This document shows, one piece after another, positions 8,858 through 17,561 of a stretch of 64,000 nucleotides of DNA. The stretch's first letter is position 1. Each line of letters begins with the position of its first letter. A program made the position numbers and the translations under genes. Below the pieces are notes generated by a model that saw only the letters and a program-made list of their open reading frames with translations, searched no databases and had not been told where the DNA came from. The DNA comes from Fuerstiella sp. Lineage in GTDB: Bacteria > Planctomycetota > Planctomycetia > Planctomycetales > Planctomycetaceae. The DNA lies in contig JAQWOH010000042.1 in the NCBI GenBank assembly GCA_029245955.1, positions 46,122-110,121 of the forward strand. Reading direction: 5' to 3'.

Positions 8858-9904
8858 ATGTCCGAACCGGAACTCAAAACTGTAGCCGCTGATCTCACTC
8901 CGGAACGCGAACGCGAACTTGTCAGCCAGTTCCGCGGGCTGCGCGAAAGAATCAACACCGAACTGTCGAAAGTCATCATCGGTCAGAAGGATGTTGTCGA
9001 GCAGTTACTGATCTCGCTGTTATCCGGCGGCCATTGTCTGATTACAGGGGCGCCTGGTCTGGCAAAGACGCTGCTGGTGGATTCGATCGCTCAGCTGTTC
9101 GACCTGAAATTCAACCGGATTCAGTTTACACCGGACCTGATGCCCGCCGACATCACGGGCACGGAAGTCCTGGAAGAAGACGGTGCGGGACATCGAGCAA
9201 TGCGATTCATTCCGGGACCGATCTTCGCCAACGTGCTGCTGGCCGACGAAATCAATCGCACGCCACCGAAAACTCAGTCTGCATTACTGGAAGCGATGCA
9301 GGAACACCAGGTGACCGCCGCCGGCCTCACTCACCAGCTCAAGGAACCGTTTTTCGTCCTGGCGACACAAAACCCCATCGAGATGGAGGGTACGTACCCC
9401 CTGCCTGAAGCTCAGCTGGACCGGTTCATGTTCAACGTACTGATCGATTATCTGCCGGAAGATGATGAAGTTGCCGTTGTGCAGCAGACCACTTCGAAAC
9501 GCCGCCAGAAACTGCAGTCATTATTTGAAGGCAGCGTGATCACCGAACTGAATCAGGTCGTCCAGCGTGTTCCCATCGCCGAAGAAGTTGTGCGTTACGC
9601 CGTGCGGCTGGCGGTGGCCTCGCGGCCGCGAGAAAAAAACTCGCCGGAATTCGTGAACGACTTGATTTCATGGGGGGCCGGACTGAGGGCCGGTCAGAAC
9701 ATGGTGCTTGGCGGCAAGGCTCGGGCACTGCTGGACGGACGACCATATGTGTCGACGGCCGACATACAGGCACTGGCAAAGCCCGTAATGCGACACCGCA
9801 TCCTGCCGAACTACCGTGCTGAAGCGGAAGGGATAACAACAGAGACGATCGTGGACAGACTGCTGCAGCATGTCGAACATCCGAAGCAGGAGGCGGTGGC
9901 GTGA
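8858..9904 (+). CDS. MoxR-family AAA+ ATPase
   Basis: A 348-residue protein. ATG 8858 is preferred to the TTG nine bases upstream. Walker A is GAPGLAKT (~residues 64-71) and Walker B is VLLADEIN (~126-133), followed by the MoxR block RTPPKTQSALLEAMQE and the sensor-1 region FFVLATQNPIEMEGTYPLPEAQLDRF. MoxR ATPases act as chaperones that help assemble or activate VWA-domain partner proteins. The partners here are presumably the DUF58 and VWA proteins encoded directly downstream. It is cytoplasmic. Confidence 0.95.
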   Translation: MSEPELKTVAADLTPERERELVSQFRGLRERINTELSKVIIGQKDVVEQLLISLLSGGHCLITGAPGLAKTLLVDSIAQLFDLKFNRIQFTPDLMPADITGTEVLEEDGAGHRAMRFIPGPIFANVLLADEINRTPPKTQSALLEAMQEHQVTAAGLTHQLKEPFFVLATQNPIEMEGTYPLPEAQLDRFMFNVLIDYLPEDDEVAVVQQTTSKRRQKLQSLFEGSVITELNQVVQRVPIAEEVVRYAVRLAVASRPREKNSPEFVNDLISWGAGLRAGQNMVLGGKARALLDGRPYVSTADIQALAKPVMRHRILPNYRAEAEGITTETIVDRLLQHVEHPKQEAVA

Positions 9905-10008
9905 TTCACGTCATCCGGATCAGACATGTCCAGTTCGTGTTTCCCCGATTTCGCTTGTCAGCGTCAGGTCGCCTGCAGTCAACGGCAGCCTGCGCCAGGA
10001 GGCGTTGA

Positions 10009-10926
10009 ATGAATACGCCATCTCAGGCATCAGACGTTCCGGCGATGTCGTTCATGGACCCGAAAGTCGTCATGAGCATTCGATCGCTTGAGCTGCGCGC
10101 GAAGGTGGTCGTGGAAGGGTTTCGCACAGGACTGAACAAGAGTCCGCGACATGGATTTTCGGTCGAATTTTCGGAATACCGGCAGTATGCTCAGGGGGAC
10201 GATCCCCGATTTCTGGACTGGAAGCTGTACGCTCGCACAGATCGCAGCTACATCCGACTGTTTGAAGACGAAACGAATCTGCGTTGCTACATCGTAGCGG
10301 ATTTCAGCCGATCCATGTCCTTCGGTTCCCTCGATTATACCAAGCATGACTATGGTCGGACCATTGCTGCTTCACTGGCGTGGATGCTGAATCGGCAGGG
10401 TGACGCTGTCGGACTCAGCCTATTCGATGAACGAGTGCGCATGGTGGTACCGGCTCGTTATCGTCCCGGGCAGCTGCGCCGCATCATGGTGACCCTGGAA
10501 TCTCCGACATCGGGCCAGGAAACGAACCCGGAGCATGCACTGGAACATGCCGCTCGGCGACTGAACAAACGGGGCTTCGTCGTCCTGATTTCAGATTTGC
10601 TGGCGCCGGTCGACCAGTTTGAAGCAGGGCTGAAGTTACTGCGCGGCTGTGGGCACGACGTCGTGGTGTTTCAGGTGCTGGATCCGGTTGAACTGGATCT
10701 GAACATCGACGGGCCAAAACTATTTGAAGATCTGGAGACCGGCCAGAAAATTTATGCCGATCCGAGCGACGCGGGCGAAACATTCAGACAGCGCATCACC
10801 GAACACAACAACGCTGTACAGGCCGTCTGCGAAAAACTGGGCGCGGCATTCATCCGGACGGTGACAAATGAGCCGCTGGAGCTGACGCTGTCCGAATTCC
10901 TGCATGCACGGAGGTCAAAGCGATGA
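10009..10926 (+). CDS. DUF58 (VWA-like) protein
   Basis: A 305-residue protein with GGAGG upstream of ATG 10009. The defining DUF58 block is present: a Gly/Ser-rich loop and EFSEYRQYAQGDDPRFLDWK, then RTDRSYIRLFEDE. The metal-site-like motif DFSRSMSFG at ~100 is a MIDAS-type DxSxS, so the C-terminal half is a VWA-like fold (LISDLL later in the sequence). DUF58 proteins are the usual partners of MoxR ATPases. There is no membrane segment, unlike many longer DUF58 proteins. It lies 104 bases after MoxR and 28 bases before the BatA-like gene. Confidence 0.92.
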   Translation: MNTPSQASDVPAMSFMDPKVVMSIRSLELRAKVVVEGFRTGLNKSPRHGFSVEFSEYRQYAQGDDPRFLDWKLYARTDRSYIRLFEDETNLRCYIVADFSRSMSFGSLDYTKHDYGRTIAASLAWMLNRQGDAVGLSLFDERVRMVVPARYRPGQLRRIMVTLESPTSGQETNPEHALEHAARRLNKRGFVVLISDLLAPVDQFEAGLKLLRGCGHDVVVFQVLDPVELDLNIDGPKLFEDLETGQKIYADPSDAGETFRQRITEHNNAVQAVCEKLGAAFIRTVTNEPLELTLSEFLHARRSKR

Positions 10927-10954
10927 ACCATGCCGCCACCGGAGCAACCTGCTG

Positions 10955-13276
10955 ATGGACTTCCTCGCTCCCATGTTCGCGGCCATTGGTGTCGCCGCGG
11001 CCGCGATTCCCGTAATCCTGCACATGCTGCGTCGTGCCCCGACTCAGGACATGCCGTTCAGTGTCGTAAAATTTCTGAAGCCCTCTCGGCCGAAATTAAC
11101 CAAACGTTCGACCGTCGAACACTGGCCGCTGATGCTGCTGCGAATCCTTGCACTGGTGCTGATCGGGCTGGCCTTTGCTCGCCCGTTTCTAAGAGAAGTC
11201 GTCCCGCTGGATCTGCAGGACGACGTCGTGCAGTCGGTGACGATTCTTATCGACAAAAGCGCCAGCATGCGACGAGACGGCATTTACGAAAAAGTGCAGC
11301 AGACCGTCCGCGAGACAGTGAATGAGCTGAGCGATCAGGATTTGCTGAGCGTGGCGCTGTTTTCAAATACATCGACGACGTTGCTGTCACGTGAAAAATG
11401 GGCGACGGCGACCGCGGACGAACGAACAGCCATGGTCGAAGGGGTCGTTGAGAATTACGAACCCGACTGGATGGCAACCAATACGGGTGCAGCCATGAGA
11501 ATGGCAGCCGATGAACTTGCGCAGGAATCGAAGGTTCGCCGAAACATTCACGGCCGTCGCCTCGTGCTCATTACGGATTTTCAGCGGGGCAGCGACGTGG
11601 ATGAACTCAAGTCCGGCAACTGGCCGGCAAATGTCGAAGTGGAACTCAAGACCATTGAGCCGACAAAAAACGGCAATGTCGGCGTGACGTTCGTGCAGGA
11701 TCGTCGAGCCGACAGGATTCGGGTGAGAGTTGCCAGTGCAGGAGATTCCGTGCAGCAGGAATTTGCACTGCAGCCATTTGATGTCACTGGCGCTGGCGTT
11801 GGCCAGCCATTCAGGGTCACAGTCGCGCCAGGGCAGCGACGTTCGCTGATTCTGCCGGCAGCGGATCCTGAGGCTGGTAAGACAATCGTGGGAGTGGAAC
11901 TGCAGGGCGACGATCATCCGTTCGATAACGTAATCGATCTGCCGGAAGTGGAAAATCCAGTCGTGAAGGTCGCCCATATCGGCCCCGCCGCGATAAATGA
12001 TCCGGAATCAATGCGATACTATCTGCAGCGAGTTCTGGATGGCAACGTGGAACGCGACGTACAACTTGTCGATCTGGTGAAGGACGGCGGAGTGGTTCTG
12101 CCGATCCCAGTGGATGTGAAACTTGTGGTTGTCACTGATGCCGTTCCATCCGGGATCCTGAGTTCGGTGTCTGAATTTCTTGAGCGGTCAGGCACGCTTC
12201 TGATCGCCCCGCCGTCAGCAGACGCAGTCCTGTCCCTGAAAAAGTTCCTGCCGAAAGACTTCAACGCGGTCGAAGCAGACGTTGACGAATATGCGATGCT
12301 GGGAAAGATTGATTTTGAGCACCCATTGTTCTCTACATTTTCGGATGCGCGTTTTGCGGACTTCTCATCTATAAAATTCTGGCAGCATCGAAACCTCGTG
12401 CTGCCGCACACAGCAGGAACCGGAGTCCGACAGGCAGGTGGCAGTACGACTCCCGTATCTGCCCCGGCCGACGAATCGCGGTCAGCCATTGCCATACAGG
12501 CCACAGGCGGCACTTCTGCGGAAAATCGGCAGGGCAACCATTGTTCCGTTGTGGCGAAATTTGATTCCGGTCAGCCGGCGATCGTCGAAGTGAATACAGG
12601 TGAGCGCGGGCGGATAATTGTATTTGCGACCGGTTGGCATCCAACGGACAGCCAGTGGGCGCTGTCGACTCGGTTTCCACCTTTGCTGACCCGAATTCTT
12701 TCACTGGCCAGTCCGGCTCAGAAAGAGCAGATTCATCAAACAGTGGGTGATGTGATACGCCCGGGTGAATTGATTTCATCCGAGGAATGGACGGTGACCT
12801 GTCCCGACGGAACAGAAGTGCGATGGGACCAGCCACTGCCGGGCAGCGATGAGGCTGTCGGATCGTCAGATGCCGGAAACAATGGTGATCTGTCGTCGCA
12901 GCCCCGTCCGGGAAAGGGACAGGACACCGTGACACTGGGCCAGCCAGGACGGTTTGTGGTGACCGGAAAAACGGAAGACGGGGAGTACTCTGTTTCTTTG
13001 ATTGCCGGACTTGCGACGTCAGAATCTCGCACAGAAATGCTGCCTTTAGGTCAGTTGCAGGTACTTGGTATTGGCGTCGAATCGGACGTTGAGGCACAAT
13101 TGGAAACAGACAACCGTGCAGCCGATGAAGCAAACAGAGGTCAACTAAGCGCCAACGACCTGGAACACAGACAGAAATGGTGGCGCTGGCTGCTGCTGGC
13201 CGGACTGGGATGTCTGGTGCTGGAGTCCTTGTGGGCTTCGGCGATTGAGAAAAGACAGATGGCAGAAGCTGCATAA
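10955..13276 (+). CDS. BatA-like membrane protein with VWA domain
   Basis: A 773-residue protein. ATG 10955 (GGAG ~10 bases upstream) is chosen because it gives the canonical BatA N-terminus, MDFLAPMFAAIGVAAAAIPV, and LHMLRRAP follows. An earlier in-frame ATG would overlap the DUF58 gene and add an unnatural leader. A second membrane helix lies near residues 60-75 (MLLRILALVLIGLAFARPF). A VWA domain with MIDAS motif DKSASM starts near residue 98. A long periplasmic part follows, and a C-terminal helix (WRWLLLAGLGCLVLESLWA) anchors the end. BatA-type proteins belong to the aerotolerance (Bat) systems served by MoxR. The true ligand is unknown. Confidence 0.88.
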   Translation: MDFLAPMFAAIGVAAAAIPVILHMLRRAPTQDMPFSVVKFLKPSRPKLTKRSTVEHWPLMLLRILALVLIGLAFARPFLREVVPLDLQDDVVQSVTILIDKSASMRRDGIYEKVQQTVRETVNELSDQDLLSVALFSNTSTTLLSREKWATATADERTAMVEGVVENYEPDWMATNTGAAMRMAADELAQESKVRRNIHGRRLVLITDFQRGSDVDELKSGNWPANVEVELKTIEPTKNGNVGVTFVQDRRADRIRVRVASAGDSVQQEFALQPFDVTGAGVGQPFRVTVAPGQRRSLILPAADPEAGKTIVGVELQGDDHPFDNVIDLPEVENPVVKVAHIGPAAINDPESMRYYLQRVLDGNVERDVQLVDLVKDGGVVLPIPVDVKLVVVTDAVPSGILSSVSEFLERSGTLLIAPPSADAVLSLKKFLPKDFNAVEADVDEYAMLGKIDFEHPLFSTFSDARFADFSSIKFWQHRNLVLPHTAGTGVRQAGGSTTPVSAPADESRSAIAIQATGGTSAENRQGNHCSVVAKFDSGQPAIVEVNTGERGRIIVFATGWHPTDSQWALSTRFPPLLTRILSLASPAQKEQIHQTVGDVIRPGELISSEEWTVTCPDGTEVRWDQPLPGSDEAVGSSDAGNNGDLSSQPRPGKGQDTVTLGQPGRFVVTGKTEDGEYSVSLIAGLATSESRTEMLPLGQLQVLGIGVESDVEAQLETDNRAADEANRGQLSANDLEHRQKWWRWLLLAGLGCLVLESLWASAIEKRQMAEAA

Positions 13277-13397
13277 AGCCACAGTCAAAATCCGGAACCG
13301 GCCCCGCGTCATTCCGGCAAACATTGCGAATACGGCCATACTGACACACCGCTTCATGCGGCCCAACAAAAACGCCTGCTGAACAAAAGGACAGACC

Positions 13398-16300
13398 ATG
13401 ACCGGGACCGTGTTGGAACGCAGTCTGAAAATGGTGGCGGGGCGGCTGTATAAGCTGCGAGTACTGCGGCGTCAGGCTTTGTGCTGGGTGCTGCTGTTGG
13501 CGCCCGCCATGGTGCTGGCACTGAAGCTGCCTCAATTGTCGGGGCTTATTTCCACAAACCTGCTGGTGCTGCTGGGCGTGACCACCGTTGGTGTTGCGTT
13601 AGCTCGATGGAAAATACCGTCGCCGACAGCTCTGGAGACCGCTCGACTGGTAGAGAAAAACCGGCCGGAACTGAATGACGCAGTGTTGACGGCTGTTCAG
13701 GCTGACGAACAATCAAGACGCCAGTCGCAGCCATCAGTCCTGAATGAGTGGGTCATCGATGAAGCAGACAAGCTGGCCCGCGCATCGGACTGGAAATCGG
13801 TTGTGCCGCAGCGCCAGATGTTCGCGTGGTCAACACTCAGCTTTCTGTCATTCTGCTTTCTGGTATCCGGTGTTGTCGCCGCCGGACGCTGGGGACGGGA
13901 GATCAAGCGACAGGAGTTTCTGCTTCCCACCGGTGAAGTAACCGGAACAACGGAAGTCGTCGGGCGGACAGAATTGGCGATTGATCCCGGCGACATCGAG
14001 ATTGAACGGGGCACCGCTTTGACTGTGGTCGCTCGCTTTGGCAAAGTTCTGCCGACAGACGTGCTGCTACAGTTGAACACAGACGAAGGTGCCGCAACCT
14101 TCACAATGGATCCGACCGTCGACGAAGGTGTTTTTGCTGCACGCGTCAGCAGTGTCACCAGCGATGCCACGTACCGTGTCTTCTTCGGCAAGTCGGTCTC
14201 AGAACTGACTCGCATTGACTCTCCGGACTTCCGCAACAAATCGGAATCGTACAAGGTGTCCACTTATGTCCGCCCGCGACTGGATCAGGTTGATGCTCTG
14301 GTTAAACCGCCGTCATACACAGGCAAGGCAGAACAACTGATCGAAGACACTTTGCGAGTCACGGTAGTTGAAGGGTCAACAGTGCAGCTGCTGCTGCATC
14401 TGAACAAATCCGTGGCGATTGCAGAGCTGCATGCTGAAGACGACACCGTGATTCCACTGGTGTCCGCAGAACCGGATTCCGGACAGATGGTGGCCACCCT
14501 GGAAGCCTTCGAAAATCAGAAATTTCGAGTCTACCTGGAGGACGAAGACGGCCGCACGGCTGCTGAAGAAGAAACAATTTCACTGCGTGTTACTCGCAAC
14601 AAACGGCCAAAGATCAAAATCACGTTCCCCGGTCGCGACACAAATGTTTCGCCGCTGCAGGAGCTGCAGGTTGAAGCCGAGGCAACGGACGACTTCGGAT
14701 TTTCTGACTTCGGGGTAATGTACTCACTGACCAGCGGTTCGCCCGTAGAGATTTCGCTGGCAGACGTCGCGTCAGACCAGCCCGATGCCGTAAACCCTTC
14801 AGACGCCGCCGGTGATAATGCTCAACAGACCACCGTTGCACCGGGTAAACAAGAATCCTCGGCAAAAACAATCCAGCTTCGACACATGATCGACATGGAA
14901 CAGCTGAGTGCGGCACCCGACGAGTTGTTGTCTTATTATTTTTACGTTGAGGACGTCGCGTCCGACGGATCCGAGCGTCGGACATACAGCGATATGATGT
15001 TTGCTGAAGTTCGTCGCTTCGAAGAAATCTTCCGTGAGTCAGAACAGCAGCAGAGCCAGCAGCAACAGCAGCAACAGCAGCAACAGCAGGGAAACAAGAC
15101 GGAACAACTGCTGCAGCTGCAGCGACAGATCATGATCGCCACATGGAATATTCAACGCTCGATCGACGAAAGCCGGTCACGCGAAAAGGCAATTGCGAAA
15201 GCTGCAGAGGATGCAGATGTGGTCCTGCAGTCACAGCAGCAGGCCATAGAACAGCTGCTGGAAGCAAAGGAAAAAGCAGACGGCGAGCCGGACATGCTGA
15301 AGCTGGTGGAAGACGTCGAACGAAATATGCAGAAAGCTGTCAACCAGCTGGTCGTCTTCAAGGAGCAGCAACAGGATTCTCAGCTGGTCGATGCTCTGTT
15401 CGCTGAACAATCGGCCTTCGCCGGCCTGATGCGAATGCGTGCAAAAGAACACGAAGTGAGTCGTTCGCAATCACAGCAGGGTCAGGGCCAAGGCCAGCAG
15501 AACAGTGCGTCTCAGCAGCAGCTCCGCCAGCTGGAACTGGACAACGATCGCAATCGCTACGAATCCGAACGGCAGGCTCAGCAGCAGCAGGAAGAAAACG
15601 ACGAACAGCGAGAACAGCTGCAGATCCTGAATCGGCTGAAGGAACTGTCGCGCCGGCAGCAGATGCTCAACGAACGCCTGAAACAACTGGAATCCGAACT
15701 GCGAGCAGCTCAGACGAAAGAAGAAAAGGATGAAATCGAACGAGAACTGAAACGTCTTCGCGAAGAACAGCGCGAAATGCTGCGGGACGTTGATGAACTG
15801 CGAGAAACGATGGATCAGCAATCTGCTGAACAGCAGCAGCAGAATCAGGAGACTCGCGAACAGGTTGAACAGGCTCGCGAACGTGTGCAGCAGGCTTCAC
15901 AGGCGATGGACGAAAGCAATCTCGCCAAAGCGATTTCTGAGGGCACGCGGGCTGAGCGTCAGTTTGACCAGCTGCAGGAAGAGTTTCGCAAGCAGACGTC
16001 GAATCAATTCACGGAAGCGATGCGCGACCTGCGACAGCAGACACGCGACATGACCGAGCGACAGGAAGAAATCGCTCGTGAGTTGTCTGGCGACAGCCCC
16101 TCCGATGATGACACAGCAGCCGGTCAACGACCATCGCTGCGAGGTGACCGGGACCGCGAAAACGTGCAGGAAAAAGTAGCTCAGCAGCGTGATGACCTGG
16201 AACGCGTTCTGGAACAGGCCAAACAGATTGTCGAAGAAGCTGAGGAGAGCGAACCATTGCTGTCACGACGCCTGTACGACACAGTCCGCGACACCCGCGA

Positions 16301-17561
16301 AAAAAAGCCACAGGAAGCGCTGGAAGCCACGGAGATTCTGGTCAGTCGCGGCCTGTGGAATCAGTCACAGCAGGCAGAGCAGGTCGCTCGCACCGGCATC
16401 GAAGACCTGGCCGAAGGTATCGAAAAAGCGGCCGATGCTGTGCTGGGCAGCGAGGCGGAATCTCTTCGTCGCGCGGAACAGGAGATTGAGGACCTGGCCA
16501 ATCAGCTGTCGTCAGAGATTGCTGACGCAACAGGTCAGACTCCGAATGGAGAATTTTCCGAAAACCAGCAGAACGCAGCGTCTGGACAACAGGACACGCA
16601 ACGCGAAGGACAGCCACCGGGCGAAAGTCAGGCGGAAAATGAAGCGTCGCCACAGCGACAGGGAATCCAGCGCGCCGCCGCGCCACTTCCCAACGAACAA
16701 CAGCGACAGACCGCCGGCGGAAATCAACAGTCACAGCAGAGTGAACAACAAAGCAGCCAACGTACGGCCACCGCCGGTCGGGGTGAGCAACAGCAAGAAA
16801 AAGCAGAAGAACAGCCAGGTGATGGTCAGCCGCAGGAAGAGTCGCCACCGCAACAAGGTAAAGGTCGTGGCGAACAACCGGGACAGGACGGTGAACTACA
16901 GGAACAGGAAAGTCAGCAGCCGGGGCAGGGTCAGCAGCCAGGGCAGGGTCAACAGCCGGGACAGGGTCAACAACCGGGACAGGGTCAACAACCGGGACAG
17001 GGTCAACAACCGGGACAGGGTCAACAACCGGGACAGGGTCAACAACCGGGACAGGGTCAGCAACCGGGACAGGGTCAGCAACCGGGACAGGGTCAGCAAC
17101 CGGGTGGCCAGAATCAATCGGGAAACCGCCAGTCGGGAGGCTCTGGCCAGGACTCTTTCCTGCTGAATGGCGGTCGGCAAACGACAGGGGGCCGAAGCAC
17201 CACGCAACGACGACCGTTGACAGGCGACGAATTCCGTGACTGGTCCAACAGACTTCGCGAAGTCGAAGAAGTACTGGATGATCCGGAGCTGCGCAATCAG
17301 GTCGCCCAGGTGCGTGACCGAGCCCGTTCGATTCGCGCCGAATTCAAGCGTCACGGGAAGGAACCGCAGTGGGATCTGGTCAAATCTCAACTGCTGGATG
17401 AAATGAAGATCCTGCAGCAACGACTGAACCAGGAATTGTCAAAGCTGGAATCTGACCGTTCGATGGTGCCCATCGACCGCGAACCCGTGCCGGAAGAATT
17501 CGACGAACTGGTGCGACGTTACTACGAACTGCTGGGTCAAAGCCGAGAGGAAGGCGAGTGA
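13398..17561 (+). CDS. Giant Gln-rich membrane-anchored coiled-coil protein (DUF4175-like)
   Basis: A 1387-residue protein. Two membrane helices lie near the N-terminus (~residues 25-70) and a third near 145-165. A beta-rich extracytoplasmic region (~180-530) with Ig-like character follows (VDALVKPPSYTGKAEQ, ARTAAEEETISLRV-type strands). From ~residue 545 come a CAG-rich poly-Gln run (15043-15090) and several hundred residues of Gln/Glu/Arg coiled coil. A low-complexity Gln/Gly/Pro tract contains ten copies of QQPGQG, and a short conserved alpha-helical C-terminus closes the protein (GDEFRDWSNRLREVEE ... LVRRYYELLGQ). The architecture fits DUF4175-type proteins found beside BatA genes in planctomycetes. 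It shares a 1-base stop/start overlap with the next gene. The function is unknown, and a structural or tethering role in the envelope is speculation. Confidence 0.75.
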   Translation: MTGTVLERSLKMVAGRLYKLRVLRRQALCWVLLLAPAMVLALKLPQLSGLISTNLLVLLGVTTVGVALARWKIPSPTALETARLVEKNRPELNDAVLTAVQADEQSRRQSQPSVLNEWVIDEADKLARASDWKSVVPQRQMFAWSTLSFLSFCFLVSGVVAAGRWGREIKRQEFLLPTGEVTGTTEVVGRTELAIDPGDIEIERGTALTVVARFGKVLPTDVLLQLNTDEGAATFTMDPTVDEGVFAARVSSVTSDATYRVFFGKSVSELTRIDSPDFRNKSESYKVSTYVRPRLDQVDALVKPPSYTGKAEQLIEDTLRVTVVEGSTVQLLLHLNKSVAIAELHAEDDTVIPLVSAEPDSGQMVATLEAFENQKFRVYLEDEDGRTAAEEETISLRVTRNKRPKIKITFPGRDTNVSPLQELQVEAEATDDFGFSDFGVMYSLTSGSPVEISLADVASDQPDAVNPSDAAGDNAQQTTVAPGKQESSAKTIQLRHMIDMEQLSAAPDELLSYYFYVEDVASDGSERRTYSDMMFAEVRRFEEIFRESEQQQSQQQQQQQQQQQGNKTEQLLQLQRQIMIATWNIQRSIDESRSREKAIAKAAEDADVVLQSQQQAIEQLLEAKEKADGEPDMLKLVEDVERNMQKAVNQLVVFKEQQQDSQLVDALFAEQSAFAGLMRMRAKEHEVSRSQSQQGQGQGQQNSASQQQLRQLELDNDRNRYESERQAQQQQEENDEQREQLQILNRLKELSRRQQMLNERLKQLESELRAAQTKEEKDEIERELKRLREEQREMLRDVDELRETMDQQSAEQQQQNQETREQVEQARERVQQASQAMDESNLAKAISEGTRAERQFDQLQEEFRKQTSNQFTEAMRDLRQQTRDMTERQEEIARELSGDSPSDDDTAAGQRPSLRGDRDRENVQEKVAQQRDDLERVLEQAKQIVEEAEESEPLLSRRLYDTVRDTREKKPQEALEATEILVSRGLWNQSQQAEQVARTGIEDLAEGIEKAADAVLGSEAESLRRAEQEIEDLANQLSSEIADATGQTPNGEFSENQQNAASGQQDTQREGQPPGESQAENEASPQRQGIQRAAAPLPNEQQRQTAGGNQQSQQSEQQSSQRTATAGRGEQQQEKAEEQPGDGQPQEESPPQQGKGRGEQPGQDGELQEQESQQPGQGQQPGQGQQPGQGQQPGQGQQPGQGQQPGQGQQPGQGQQPGQGQQPGQGQQPGQGQQPGGQNQSGNRQSGGSGQDSFLLNGGRQTTGGRSTTQRRPLTGDEFRDWSNRLREVEEVLDDPELRNQVAQVRDRARSIRAEFKRHGKEPQWDLVKSQLLDEMKILQQRLNQELSKLESDRSMVPIDREPVPEEFDELVRRYYELLGQSREEGE
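16914..17105 (+). repeat. 18-bp in-frame tandem repeat encoding QQPGQG
   Basis: Ten full 18-base units (16914-17093) plus a partial eleventh lie inside the large Gln-rich gene. The units differ mainly at third positions: the first two use CAGCAGCC, the middle ones CAACAACC and the last ones CAGCAACC. That pattern indicates block duplication with limited drift. Copy number is likely to vary between strains because such arrays slip in replication. Confidence 0.95.

Noticed and set aside
16914..17105. CRISPR-like array
   Set aside because: The units are contiguous 18-base coding repeats without spacers.
16896..17420. Minus-strand Leu-rich repeat-like frame opposite the QQPGQG array
   Set aside because: It is the antisense shadow of the tandem repeat; the plus-strand frame is the real gene.
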